A stretch of 64,000 bases of DNA. It comes from Pseudoalteromonas sp. A25. Its GTDB lineage: Bacteria > Pseudomonadota > Gammaproteobacteria > Enterobacterales > Alteromonadaceae. Shown one piece after another: positions 47,005 through 55,250 of the stretch. The notes under the pieces are model-generated. The model saw nothing but the letters and a program-made list of their open reading frames with translations. It was not told the origin of the DNA and did no database searches. The stretch lies in the NCBI RefSeq assembly GCF_009176705.1, contig NZ_AP021846.1:838001-902000 (forward strand), given 5' to 3'. Within the stretch, counting starts at the first letter, position 1. Each line of letters starts with the position of its first letter. Both the position numbers and the translations under genes were made by a program.

Positions 47005-48051
47005 GTGTCTTTTTCTCCTCGTTCTATTTGTATTCTCAGGCTGTCAGCGATCGGCGATGTGTGCCATGCAGTCGCTGCCGTGCAAGCCATACAAGCAACA
47101 CACCCTAACGCTTCTATCACATGGGTGATTGGCAAAGTAGAAGCTATGTTATTAGCGGACTTACCCGGCGTGAAGTTTGTTATTTTTGACAAAAAACAAG
47201 GTAAAGCGGCTTATAAGACACTGAAGCAAACCTTTAAAGGTCAACAGTTTGATGTGTTGTTACATATGCAAGTGGCACTGAGAGCAAACCTTGCAGCGCG
47301 TTGTATTCCTGCCAAATTAAAAATTGGCTTTGACAAAGGCCGCAGTAAAGAGCTGCATTCTTTGTTTATCAATCGCAGAATTGAGCCACAAAGCGAGCCT
47401 CATGTGCTTGAGGGATTCCAAAACTTTGCCCGAGCTATAGGTGCTAATTGTGGCAAACCTACGTGGAATATGCCCGTTGCGGAGCAAGACAAAGAGCAAG
47501 CCAAAACACTTTTAGCTGATTTAAAGCAACGAATATTCGTGATCTCCCCTGCTGCAAGTAAAGCAGAGCGCAATTGGTTGCCTGAGCGCTATGCGGCACT
47601 TGCGGAGCATGCTGCCGTGCAAGGGTTTTCAGTGGTGATCACAGGAGGGCCAACGCCTTTAGAAGAAGCGCTGGCTGCGGATATTATCCAACATGCTCAA
47701 TGCGAGATCAAAAACTTAGTGGGTAAAACACAGCTTAAAACCTTACTATGCGTGCTTGAGAGAGCATCGTTGGTACTAGCTCCTGATACGGGGCCAGCTC
47801 ACATGGCAGTAACAGTTGGCACGCCTGTAATTGGTTTGTACGCGCATTCAAACCCCGCAAGAACGGGGCCTTATTTGTACCAAGACTATGTGGTAGAGGT
47901 GTATCATCAAAACCTGCTTACGCAAAAAGGCAAAACAGCGCAGCAACTACCTTGGGGGACGCGTGTAAAAGGTAGTGATTTGATGGCACAGATAAGCACA
48001 GAGCAAGTGATCACTATGTTTGAGCGTGTTGTTGAGGCAGAGAAGTTATGA
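47005..48051 (+). CDS. Glycosyltransferase family 9 (heptosyltransferase-like)
   Basis: A 348-residue GT-B enzyme of family 9, which normally moves heptose from ADP-heptose to the LPS core at the inner membrane. Motifs: ILRLSAIGDVCHAVAAVQAI at the N-terminus, RLSAIGD being the family hallmark, VISPAASKAERNWLPERYAA, VVITGGPTPLEEA, and APDTGPAHMAVTVGTPVIGL for the donor site. GTG 47005 is preferred over TTG 47002 because AGGAAG ends 4 bases before it. It overlaps gmhB by ATGA. It is closest in layout to heptosyltransferase I, but the acceptor is not certain, so no symbol is given. Confidence 0.88.
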   Translation: MSFSPRSICILRLSAIGDVCHAVAAVQAIQATHPNASITWVIGKVEAMLLADLPGVKFVIFDKKQGKAAYKTLKQTFKGQQFDVLLHMQVALRANLAARCIPAKLKIGFDKGRSKELHSLFINRRIEPQSEPHVLEGFQNFARAIGANCGKPTWNMPVAEQDKEQAKTLLADLKQRIFVISPAASKAERNWLPERYAALAEHAAVQGFSVVITGGPTPLEEALAADIIQHAQCEIKNLVGKTQLKTLLCVLERASLVLAPDTGPAHMAVTVGTPVIGLYAHSNPARTGPYLYQDYVVEVYHQNLLTQKGKTAQQLPWGTRVKGSDLMAQISTEQVITMFERVVEAEKL

Positions 48052-48599
48052 GTACAAAGCAAAAAGCAATATTCCTAGATAGGGATGGCGTTATAAATAT
48101 TGATCATGCCTATGTGCACAAAATTGAAGACTTTGAATTTATTGATGGTGTATTTGAGGCATGTCAGCAATTTACAGCAATGGGTTACATTATAGTGGTG
48201 GTGACCAATCAATCAGGAATTGGGCGTGGCTACTATGACGAACTGCAATTTGCCAAGCTGAGTGAGTGGATGTGTGAGGAGTTTGCCAAGCACCAGGTGA
48301 ATATTTCGAAAGTATATTATTGTCCGCATCACCCAGAAAAAGCGCTACCTGAGTTTAAGCGCGATTGTGATTGCAGAAAACCGAGCCCTGGAATGTTAAC
48401 GCAAGCGATTGCCGAGTTTGATATTGATGTATCGCAAAGCGTGATGGTGGGAGATAAAATTTCAGACATTAAAGCAGCCCGTGCTGTTGGCCTAAGTAAG
48501 GCAATTTTAGTTGAATCGGGGCAAGCATTTTCCGATGACATAAAAGACCAAGCTGATCACGTGTGTGCCTCTTTAAAGCACGTACCAACCTTACTGTAA
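48048..48599 (+). CDS. gmhB: D-glycero-beta-D-manno-heptose 1,7-bisphosphate 7-phosphatase
   Basis: GmhB removes the 7-phosphate between the two HldE reactions. The 183-residue HAD phosphatase has the nucleophile motif IFLDRDGVIN, VVVTNQSGIGRGYY, the zinc-binding loop CPHHPEKALPEFKRDCDCRK with three Cys and one His, and VGDKISDIKAAR with the Mg2+-binding Asp. The start overlaps the GT9 stop by ATGA. With gmhA and hldE nearby, the full ADP-heptose pathway except the epimerase is in this locus. Confidence 0.95.
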   Translation: MSTKQKAIFLDRDGVINIDHAYVHKIEDFEFIDGVFEACQQFTAMGYIIVVVTNQSGIGRGYYDELQFAKLSEWMCEEFAKHQVNISKVYYCPHHPEKALPEFKRDCDCRKPSPGMLTQAIAEFDIDVSQSVMVGDKISDIKAARAVGLSKAILVESGQAFSDDIKDQADHVCASLKHVPTLL

Positions 48600-48629
48600 C
48601 TCATCTCATACGTATTTTACTCAAGCAGG

Positions 48630-48657
48630 TTGCACGGGATAATGACAATTCGTGCAA
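48630..48657. repeat. Inverted repeat upstream of kbl
   Basis: TTGCACG (48630-48636) and CGTGCAA (48651-48657) are separated by 14 bases. They lie between gmhB and kbl, ahead of a TACAAT element (48675-48680). It could be an operator of kbl-tdh or a gmhB hairpin without a T run. Confidence 0.4.
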
Positions 48658-48761
48658 TTGCGCTTTGAACCTTTTACAATAGCGGCCCAATATGATTTGC
48701 CCGGTATGCAGCGGTTAAGAACTGTGTACCTAGGGACCCGTGCAAATAATGGAGACTCCAA

Positions 48762-49958
48762 ATGAGAGCATCGGCCTTTTATAGCCAGATTCAAAATCAG
48801 CTTGAAGAAGTTAAAGCTGAAGGTTTATACAAAAATGAACGTGTTATTACCTCTTCTCAACAAGCAGAAATTGCAGTTTCTAGTGGCGATTCAGTCATTA
48901 ACTTTTGTGCTAACAACTATTTGGGACTTGCCAATCATCCAACTTTGATTGCTGCTGCCAAGCAAGGTTTAGATGCTCATGGTTTTGGTGTCGCTTCAGT
49001 GCGTTTTATTTGTGGTACGCAGGATATTCATAAAACATTAGAAGCCAAGATCAGTGAATTCTTACAAACTGAAGATACGATTCTTTACTCTTCATGTTTT
49101 GACGCAAATGCGGGTCTTTTTGAAACTATTTTAGGCCCAGATGATGCAATTATTTCTGATGCACTAAACCATGCTTCAATCATTGATGGTGTTCGACTTT
49201 GTAAAGCTAAGCGCTTTCGCTATGCGAACAACGACATGGCTGATCTTGAGAAACAACTTATCGCCGCTGACGAAGCGGGCGTAAAAAACAAGTTGATTGC
49301 CACTGACGGCGTATTCTCAATGGATGGCGTTATTTGCAACCTAGAAGCGCTTTGCGATTTAGCGGATAAGTACGACGCGCTTGTGATGGTCGATGACTCG
49401 CATGCGGTTGGTTTTGTTGGTGAAAACGGTCGTGGTACACCTGAGTACTGTGGTGTTATGGACCGTGTAGACATTATAACTGGCACTTTAGGTAAAGCAC
49501 TTGGCGGTGCATCGGGTGGTTATACATCAGGTAAAAAAGAAGTCATTGACTGGCTACGTCAGCGTTCTCGTCCATACTTATTCTCAAACTCATTGGCTCC
49601 GTCTATTGTGACAGCGTCTATTGCTGTGCTTGATATGCTTAAAGATGGTAAAGCGTTACGTGATAAGCTTTGGAGCAATGCAGCTTACTTCCGCGAGAAA
49701 ATGGAAGCAGCTGGCTTTACGTGTGCAGGTAAAGATCATGCCATCATTCCGGTTATGTTAGGTGACGCTAAAGTAGCAGCGCAAATGGCGGACAAATTGC
49801 TTGCAGAAGGTATTTACGTGACTGGTTTCTCTTTTCCTGTAGTACCAAAAGGGCAAGCTCGTATCCGTACACAGATTTCGGCTGCCCACACACGCGAGCA
49901 GTTAGAGAAGGCCATTGAAGCTTTTACCCGTATTGGTAAAGAGTTAGGCATCATTTAA
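48762..49958 (+). CDS. kbl: 2-amino-3-ketobutyrate CoA ligase (glycine C-acetyltransferase)
   Basis: Kbl splits 2-amino-3-ketobutyrate with CoA into glycine and acetyl-CoA, the second step of threonine degradation. The 398 residues are the family length and include [47 protein letters not shown], and [14 protein letters not shown] with the PLP-binding Lys. GGAG lies 8 bases before the ATG. tdh follows after 43 bp (to the chosen start), as in E. coli, confirming the pathway. Confidence 0.97.
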   Translation: MRASAFYSQIQNQLEEVKAEGLYKNERVITSSQQAEIAVSSGDSVINFCANNYLGLANHPTLIAAAKQGLDAHGFGVASVRFICGTQDIHKTLEAKISEFLQTEDTILYSSCFDANAGLFETILGPDDAIISDALNHASIIDGVRLCKAKRFRYANNDMADLEKQLIAADEAGVKNKLIATDGVFSMDGVICNLEALCDLADKYDALVMVDDSHAVGFVGENGRGTPEYCGVMDRVDIITGTLGKALGGASGGYTSGKKEVIDWLRQRSRPYLFSNSLAPSIVTASIAVLDMLKDGKALRDKLWSNAAYFREKMEAAGFTCAGKDHAIIPVMLGDAKVAAQMADKLLAEGIYVTGFSFPVVPKGQARIRTQISAAHTREQLEKAIEAFTRIGKELGII

Positions 49959-50001
49959 TTTCAAAGCAAGCATCGTGCTTGCTTGTCATCGAGTAACGAG
50001 T

Positions 50002-51027
50002 ATGAAAGCTTTATCTAAATTAAAAGCCGAGCCAGGGATATGGATGACAGATGCGCCTAAACCGGAAGTAGGGCATAACGATCTGTTGATTAAGATCCGC
50101 AAAACCGCGATTTGTGGTACTGATGTACATATCTACAAATGGGACGAGTGGGCGCAAAATACCATTCCAACCCCTATGGTTGTGGGACATGAGTACGTAG
50201 GTGAAGTGGTCGATATGGGCCAGGAAGTACGTGGTTTCAACGTCGGTGATAGGGTCTCTGGCGAAGGCCACATTACCTGTGGTCATTGTCGAAACTGTCG
50301 TGCAGGGCGTGTACATTTATGTCGCAACACGACTGGAGTGGGTGTGAACCGTGAGGGGTCATTCGCAGAATATCTAGTGATCCCAGCATTTAATGCCTTT
50401 AAAATTCCTGACAATATTTCAGACGACTTAGCATCAATTTTTGACCCGTTTGGTAATGCTGTTCACACCGCTTTATCTTTTGACTTAGTTGGCGAAGATG
50501 TGTTGATCACCGGTGCCGGCCCAATTGGTATTATGGCGGCAGCGGTTGCTAAGCATGTTGGCGCACGCCATGTTGTTATTACTGATGTGAATGAATACCG
50601 TTTAGAGCTCGCGCGTAAAATGGGCGCAACCAGAGCGGTTAATGTGGCTAATGATAAGCTCGAAGATACCATGAAAGAGCTTGGTATGACTGAAGGCTTT
50701 GATATTGGCCTAGAAATGTCAGGAGTTCCGGTGGCATTTAATAGCATGCTGAATAACATGAATCATGGTGGTAAAATTGCGATGTTAGGTATTCCGCCAT
50801 CAGATATGGCGGTTGATTGGAATCAGGTGATTTTCAAGGGGCTAGTGATCAAAGGTATCTATGGTCGAGAAATGTTCGAAACCTGGTACAAAATGGCAAG
50901 TTTGATCCAATCAGGTCTTAATCTTGAGCCTATCATTACTCATCAATTTCATATTGACCAGTTCCAAGAAGGTTTTGATACCATGATTTCTGGTCAATCA
51001 GGTAAAGTGATCTTAAACTGGGATTAA
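50002..51027 (+). CDS. tdh: L-threonine 3-dehydrogenase
   Basis: Tdh oxidises threonine to 2-amino-3-ketobutyrate with NAD+. ATG 50002 gives 341 residues, the same as the E. coli enzyme, starting [14 protein letters not shown]. Catalytic zinc ligands are in [10 protein letters not shown] and [10 protein letters not shown], the structural zinc Cys set is [15 protein letters not shown], and the NAD site is [21 protein letters not shown] further in-frame start at 49975 lacks family support. A good terminator follows. Confidence 0.97.
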   Translation: MKALSKLKAEPGIWMTDAPKPEVGHNDLLIKIRKTAICGTDVHIYKWDEWAQNTIPTPMVVGHEYVGEVVDMGQEVRGFNVGDRVSGEGHITCGHCRNCRAGRVHLCRNTTGVGVNREGSFAEYLVIPAFNAFKIPDNISDDLASIFDPFGNAVHTALSFDLVGEDVLITGAGPIGIMAAAVAKHVGARHVVITDVNEYRLELARKMGATRAVNVANDKLEDTMKELGMTEGFDIGLEMSGVPVAFNSMLNNMNHGGKIAMLGIPPSDMAVDWNQVIFKGLVIKGIYGREMFETWYKMASLIQSGLNLEPIITHQFHIDQFQEGFDTMISGQSGKVILNWD

Positions 51028-51049
51028 ACCCCGTCATTTGTAAATTTTT

Positions 51050-51073
51050 AAAGGCGGCATAGGTCGCCTTTTT
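51050..51073 (+). terminator. Terminator of kbl-tdh
   Basis: AAAGGCG (51050-51056) pairs with CGCCTTT (51065-51071), 8-base loop, T run to 51073. Confidence 0.85.
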
Positions 51074-51093
51074 CATTATAGAGTCGTATTTTT

Positions 51094-51411
51094 ATGTCAA
51101 TGAAACACATTTCTGTTGCTCAGACCAAAGAGTTACTCGGTCGTGATGATGTGGTTATTGCGGATATCCGTGATGAGAACAGCTTTTCACAAGGCCATAT
51201 TCCAGGTGCGGAGCATTTATCAAACGCGAATATTGGTCACTTTATGCAGGAAAAAGAGTTTGATCAGCCCATTATTGTGGTTTGTTATCATGGGATCAGT
51301 TCTCAAGGTGCGGCAAACTACTTAATTGAACAAGGTTTCGAGGATGTATATAGCATGGATGGTGGCTTTACACAGTGGGCAAGCGAATTACCGGGTAGTG
51401 TAGCCAAATGA
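51094..51411 (+). CDS. glpE: Thiosulfate sulfurtransferase GlpE
   Basis: GlpE is a single-domain rhodanese that moves sulfur from thiosulfate to cyanide or thiols. The 105 residues contain VVIADIRDENSFSQGHIPGA and the active-site loop VCYHGISSQGAA, whose Cys carries the persulfide. VYSMDGGFTQW closes the domain. The start overlap with glpG (ATGA at 51408) shows a coupled pair, as in E. coli, though without glpD or glpR here. An in-frame ATG at 51100 is an alternative start. Confidence 0.94.
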   Translation: MSMKHISVAQTKELLGRDDVVIADIRDENSFSQGHIPGAEHLSNANIGHFMQEKEFDQPIIVVCYHGISSQGAANYLIEQGFEDVYSMDGGFTQWASELPGSVAK

Positions 51412-52235
51412 TTTTACTGGGTACTTATAACAATCCTCGAGCTGTGCAAGGCGCGGCAGACTACTTTAAAACACAAGGTGTACCAGTAAGTTTGCGCTCT
51501 GATGATGGTATACATGTTGAGGTTTGGGTACCCAGTGAGTTTGAATCTAAAGCTTACTTGCTTTGGCAAGACTTTTTAGAAAACCCTCATCATGACAAAT
51601 ATTTAGCCGCTTCTTGGCACAGTGGTGAAGCAAAGTCGCCACTAAATTACGGCGCTAATGAATTAAATTTAGTTAAGCGCTTTTCGGCACTGCATGGGTT
51701 TTTAAAGCTTATTTTTATACTCTGCCTAGGCGTATTTATTAGCTTTTATTTGTTTGACCCAAATACTATTTTTAGTTATCTACAGTTTAAAGCACATGAT
51801 CCAATTAGCTGGCTTACCCCAGTACTTTTGCATTTCGGGGCGTTACATTTGGTATTTAACCTAAGTTGGTGGTTACATTTAGGAAATCAAATCGTAGAAC
51901 GCTCTGGAGCAATTTACATTTATATGCTGTTCATTTTGAGTGCCATTGTGAGTAACTGGGCACAGTTTATCATGGTTGATAGTCGCTTTGGCGGGCTCAG
52001 TGGTGTGGTATACGCGTTACTTGGCTATGCATGGATTTATGGTGTTAAACAGCCTGAAAAGCCAGCGATTGTGAGCAAAGGCGTTGTAGGCTTTATGCTG
52101 CTATGGATGATATTTGGCTTTACGGACTTATTTTTTATAAGTATGGCAAACTGGGCGCATTTGTTTGGTCTTCTAAGTGGGATATCGGTTGCGCTGTTAC
52201 AACCGAATAAACAAATCAATGATACAAGTACTTAG
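51408..52235 (+). CDS. glpG: Rhomboid intramembrane serine protease GlpG
   Basis: GlpG cleaves membrane proteins within the bilayer. The 275 residues have the cytoplasmic N-terminal domain (about 1-75) and six membrane helices. The HFGALHLVFNLSWWLHLG stretch carries the oxyanion His/Asn, GGLSGVVYALLGY has the catalytic Ser, and NWAHLFGLLSG has the catalytic His. It is coupled to glpE. The cytoplasmic domain and the operon mark it as GlpG and not as the rhombosortase that handles GlyGly-CTERM tails. Its 3' end overlaps the FliL-like gene by 20 bp tail to tail. Confidence 0.94.
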   Translation: MILLGTYNNPRAVQGAADYFKTQGVPVSLRSDDGIHVEVWVPSEFESKAYLLWQDFLENPHHDKYLAASWHSGEAKSPLNYGANELNLVKRFSALHGFLKLIFILCLGVFISFYLFDPNTIFSYLQFKAHDPISWLTPVLLHFGALHLVFNLSWWLHLGNQIVERSGAIYIYMLFILSAIVSNWAQFIMVDSRFGGLSGVVYALLGYAWIYGVKQPEKPAIVSKGVVGFMLLWMIFGFTDLFFISMANWAHLFGLLSGISVALLQPNKQINDTST

Positions 52236-52611
52236 TAAATAGGACATCTCGAATTATTTCTTCACCAGTTTCTTCTTTAAGCAGGCTCTTTAGTTTATCA
52301 GCGCACCTAAGCCTAATTTCTTCTCTCCCTGTAAGAGATTTTATTGTTTCTTCAGGCTCCTTGCTTAATATTTGTACGATGGCGTCTCTGAGCAAAGGCG
52401 TATGGTGCTCTACAACACTGATATTGCCAACATCATTTAACATTAAGTCAACGGTAACGCGAACATAACCAAGCTTTTTATTTGATTGGCCAATATAATT
52501 TGTAATGATATCAGGCTCAAAACCAAAGTAGCCTACATTGGAGTTTGCGCGTGCGCCAAAACTAGTAACGACGAGTACAACAACTGCAAGTATGTAGTAT
52601 GGTTTATTCAT
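52216..52611 (-). CDS. Orphan FliL-like protein with signal peptide
   Basis: A 131-residue protein with the FliL fold pattern: YFGFEPDIITNYI, KLGYVRVTVDLMLND, TPLLRDAIVQILSKE, EEIRLRCADKLKSLL, and the closing IIRDVLFTKYLYH. FliL sits around the flagellar stator at the inner membrane. This one starts MNKPYYILAVVVLVVTSFGA with ARA before NSN, so it could be cleaved and exported where FliL is usually membrane-anchored. No flagellar gene is near. A longer start at 52629 exists. It may act in a stator-like or envelope role. Confidence 0.75.
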   Translation of the reverse strand: MNKPYYILAVVVLVVTSFGARANSNVGYFGFEPDIITNYIGQSNKKLGYVRVTVDLMLNDVGNISVVEHHTPLLRDAIVQILSKEPEETIKSLTGREEIRLRCADKLKSLLKEETGEEIIRDVLFTKYLYH

Positions 52612-52788
52612 AACAATTTGAAATCCCATTGGTTCAATAGCGAAGCTGACTGTGCTAAGTGTATACTTAAATTACATACTTTTACACATTTGTGATCCAT
52701 ATCTTATTAAAAGATCAGCAAACTTTTTTGAAGCTTAGGGTAATGCTATGATACGGGAGATTTTTAAAGAGCAGGAAGAGTTTTGTTG

Positions 52789-53334
52789 ATGGCACCTTTT
52801 TCCATTGACTTTGAGTGGCATTCAGCACCAGAGTATTCCCATTTACCCAGCGAAGACGCAGCAATTATTTTAGACAGTGGGTCTTTGACATCACGATTAA
52901 AACAACACAGCAAACACTTCAGAGTAGATGTGTTGCAAGAGCAATGGATTGCAGCTTCAGATGAACATAAAAAGCTACTCGGCCCCAACTGCACTCAATT
53001 GCAATGCCGAGAAGTGCTGTTGGTGTGTGACGATGTGGCTAGGGTTTATGCGCAAAGCTGGATTAGTACGCAAGCCTCTGATTTGGGTGTTCGTCAACTA
53101 GGAAATAAGCCGCTTGGCGAAGTGTTGTTTCAAGATAAATCTTGGCAACGCTCAGCGCTTGAAGTGGCACAAGTCAATGAGCCGGTAGGGTTTGTGCCAT
53201 TACTGAAAGATTTACTCTTACCCGAACAAGGTATGTTTGCGCGCCGAAGAGTGTTTACATACCAAGACGCCAATATAATGGTTTGCGAAGTATTTTTGCC
53301 TAAGGTTAAACATGCGACTCAATTTGCTTCATAA
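52789..53334 (+). CDS. ubiC: Chorismate lyase
   Basis: UbiC makes 4-hydroxybenzoate and pyruvate from chorismate, the entry to ubiquinone. The 181 residues include WIAASDEHKKLLG, CREVLLVCDDVARVYAQSWI with the substrate-binding Arg, LGNKPLGEVLF and FARRRVF with the second Arg. ATG 52789 follows AGGAAGAG (52773-52780); TTG codons at 52783 and 52786 are alternatives. It overlaps ubiA by 23 bp, so the two steps are coupled. Confidence 0.93.
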   Translation: MAPFSIDFEWHSAPEYSHLPSEDAAIILDSGSLTSRLKQHSKHFRVDVLQEQWIAASDEHKKLLGPNCTQLQCREVLLVCDDVARVYAQSWISTQASDLGVRQLGNKPLGEVLFQDKSWQRSALEVAQVNEPVGFVPLLKDLLLPEQGMFARRRVFTYQDANIMVCEVFLPKVKHATQFAS

Positions 53335-54184
53335 AGAACATATACCTGCCTACAAGCGTCTGATGCGAACGGATAGGCCCATAGGTACGCTACTACTACT
53401 ATGGCCTACTTATTGGGCTCTTTGGTTAGCTAATTCAGGCGTGCCATCACTTGATTTGTTGGTTATTTTTAGCTGCGGCGTTTTTATCATGCGCAGTGCG
53501 GGTTGCGTGATTAATGATTTTGCAGATAGAAAGATAGACGGTGGCGTAAAGCGCACTGCACAACGTCCTTTAGCTATAGGTGAAATAAAACCTGGCGAAG
53601 CATTAAGTCTCTTTTGTTTGCTTATTGTAGCTGCATTTTTTCTGGTGCTAATGCTTAACTGGCAAACTGTATTATTATCTATTGCTGCACTGATGTTGGC
53701 TGCGTCATACCCATTTATGAAACGTTATACCCACCTACCTCAGGTGGTTCTGGGAATGGCTTATAGCTTTTCTATTCCAATGGCATTTATGGCCAGTATC
53801 GAGACTGTGCCTGGTTATGCGTGGTTAATCTTCATTGCCAATGTATTTTGGACCATCGCGTACGATACTATGTATGCAATGGTAGACAGAGACGATGATC
53901 TCAAAATTGGGGTTAAATCTACAGCCATTTTATTTGGTAAGTACGACAGGCACTTCATTGCAATGCTCAATAGTGCTTTTGTTGCAATTATGGTTTTTGT
54001 TGGTATAACCCAAACAATGTCATGGCCCTATTTCATAGGTTTAGCAGCAGCTGCAATATTGCTAATTATGCTGCAAATATCGATACATAGTCGCGATAGA
54101 ATGCGGTGTTTTCAGTCATTTTTAAATAATAACCGAGTTGGGATGGTTGTTTTTATTGGTGTGGCTTTTAGTTATATTTTATAA
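53312..54184 (+). CDS. ubiA: 4-hydroxybenzoate polyprenyltransferase
   Basis: UbiA attaches the polyprenyl chain to 4-hydroxybenzoate in the inner membrane. The 290 residues have about eight to nine membrane helices and both Mg2+-diphosphate motifs: NDFADRKIDG and DTMYAMVDRDDDLKIG. MRTDRPIGTLLLLWPTYWAL starts the first helix in the family manner. The overlap with ubiC and the perfect 12-bp terminator after it define a two-gene operon. Confidence 0.96.
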   Translation: MRLNLLHKEHIPAYKRLMRTDRPIGTLLLLWPTYWALWLANSGVPSLDLLVIFSCGVFIMRSAGCVINDFADRKIDGGVKRTAQRPLAIGEIKPGEALSLFCLLIVAAFFLVLMLNWQTVLLSIAALMLAASYPFMKRYTHLPQVVLGMAYSFSIPMAFMASIETVPGYAWLIFIANVFWTIAYDTMYAMVDRDDDLKIGVKSTAILFGKYDRHFIAMLNSAFVAIMVFVGITQTMSWPYFIGLAAAAILLIMLQISIHSRDRMRCFQSFLNNNRVGMVVFIGVAFSYIL

Positions 54185-54194
54185 AAAAATTCAT

Positions 54195-54222
54195 AAAAGA
54201 AGGCGGTTTACCGCCTTCTTTT
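54195..54222. terminator. Bidirectional terminator after ubiA
   Basis: A perfect 12-bp stem (54195-54206 with 54211-54222, loop TTTA) is flanked by A and T runs and shared with the convergent lysR gene. Confidence 0.92.
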
Positions 54223-54241
54223 AAATGCTTTACTGCATCAA

Positions 54242-55141
54242 TCATACATTTGAAGCACAGGTTTTGGCTTTTGCTGAAGTTTCTATCAAGCTAAGCAGGT
54301 GCTTAATGTGGTTGTCTCGACTAACATGATGATTGGTTTGCACAACCAACTGTTCATGGTTTATGTCTTTGTTGGTTTTTAAAATAACCAAATTCGGATC
54401 TTGTGCGATGGTATTTGCATGCTCGATACTGGCTATTGCAAAGTGGTTAGATTGCTTTAGGCCATCCATCACTTGGTCAATATTACCTATCTTCATACTG
54501 CTACTTTTGTTCAGCCCCTCAACCGCTTCGTTAAGCATTGATTGAACTTGCTTTGATTGTGAAAAGCAACCATACATTGGGAAATCGTATAGCTCTTCTT
54601 TGCGAAGCGAATCTCTGCTGGCAAGTGGATGATGTTTGGCTACAAACAAGATGAGTTGATCAGGAAGATAAATATCACTGATTACATTGCTTGCCGTTTG
54701 CAAATAGACGCTGATGTCTATTTCACCAAGTTGTAATTTGCGTGTTAGTTCATGCTCATCTTGCAGTTGCATCTCAATTTTAATATTTGGGTAATCAGCA
54801 AGAAACTGCCCGCATGACATAGGAACAATAGAGCTAGCTTCGCTGGTATAGCCTATGACAAGCTTTTGTTGATCCCTACCAAATAAGCTCTGCTTTATGG
54901 TCTTTTTAGTAAGTTCTAGTTCTGAAAGTGTTGTTTTACAATAGCTTAAGAACATTTCTCCCTGCTCTGTGAGCCTGACAGAACGGGTTGAGCGTTTGAC
55001 AAGCTCACAGCCTATTTCATCTTCCAGGGTTTGAATGCTTCTAGTTAATGCTGAAGTGCTTATTTGTGTTTGTTCCGCAGCTTGTCTGAAATGACGCAAA
55101 TTGCCTAAGGCGACAAACTGTTCTAGTTGTTCAAATCTCAT
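54242..55141 (-). CDS. LysR-family transcriptional regulator
   Basis: A 299-residue LysR regulator. The helix-turn-helix lies at about 3-60 (LEQFVALGNLRHFRQAAEQT, then TSALTRSIQTLEDEIGCELV) and the effector domain at about 90-290 (KLVIGYTSEASSIVP onwards). AGGAA lies 8 bases before the ATG. The next gene upstream, an HD-GYP regulator, is on the same strand about 110 bp away, so no divergent target is present. The effector is unknown. Confidence 0.9.
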   Translation of the reverse strand: MRFEQLEQFVALGNLRHFRQAAEQTQISTSALTRSIQTLEDEIGCELVKRSTRSVRLTEQGEMFLSYCKTTLSELELTKKTIKQSLFGRDQQKLVIGYTSEASSIVPMSCGQFLADYPNIKIEMQLQDEHELTRKLQLGEIDISVYLQTASNVISDIYLPDQLILFVAKHHPLASRDSLRKEELYDFPMYGCFSQSKQVQSMLNEAVEGLNKSSSMKIGNIDQVMDGLKQSNHFAIASIEHANTIAQDPNLVILKTNKDINHEQLVVQTNHHVSRDNHIKHLLSLIETSAKAKTCASNV

Positions 55142-55250
55142 TCGAAATTCCTTTTAATTTCTACTTATCACATAACATTAATGTGTTTTCCTAATACTAA
55201 TACAAGTATCAGGAGATTGAAAGTGAATATTTTACATTCTGCTTACATTT

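Noticed and set aside
51408..52235. Rhombosortase for the GlyGly-CTERM tail
   Set aside because: The cytoplasmic N-terminal domain and coupling to glpE identify GlpG; rhombosortases are shorter and lack that domain.
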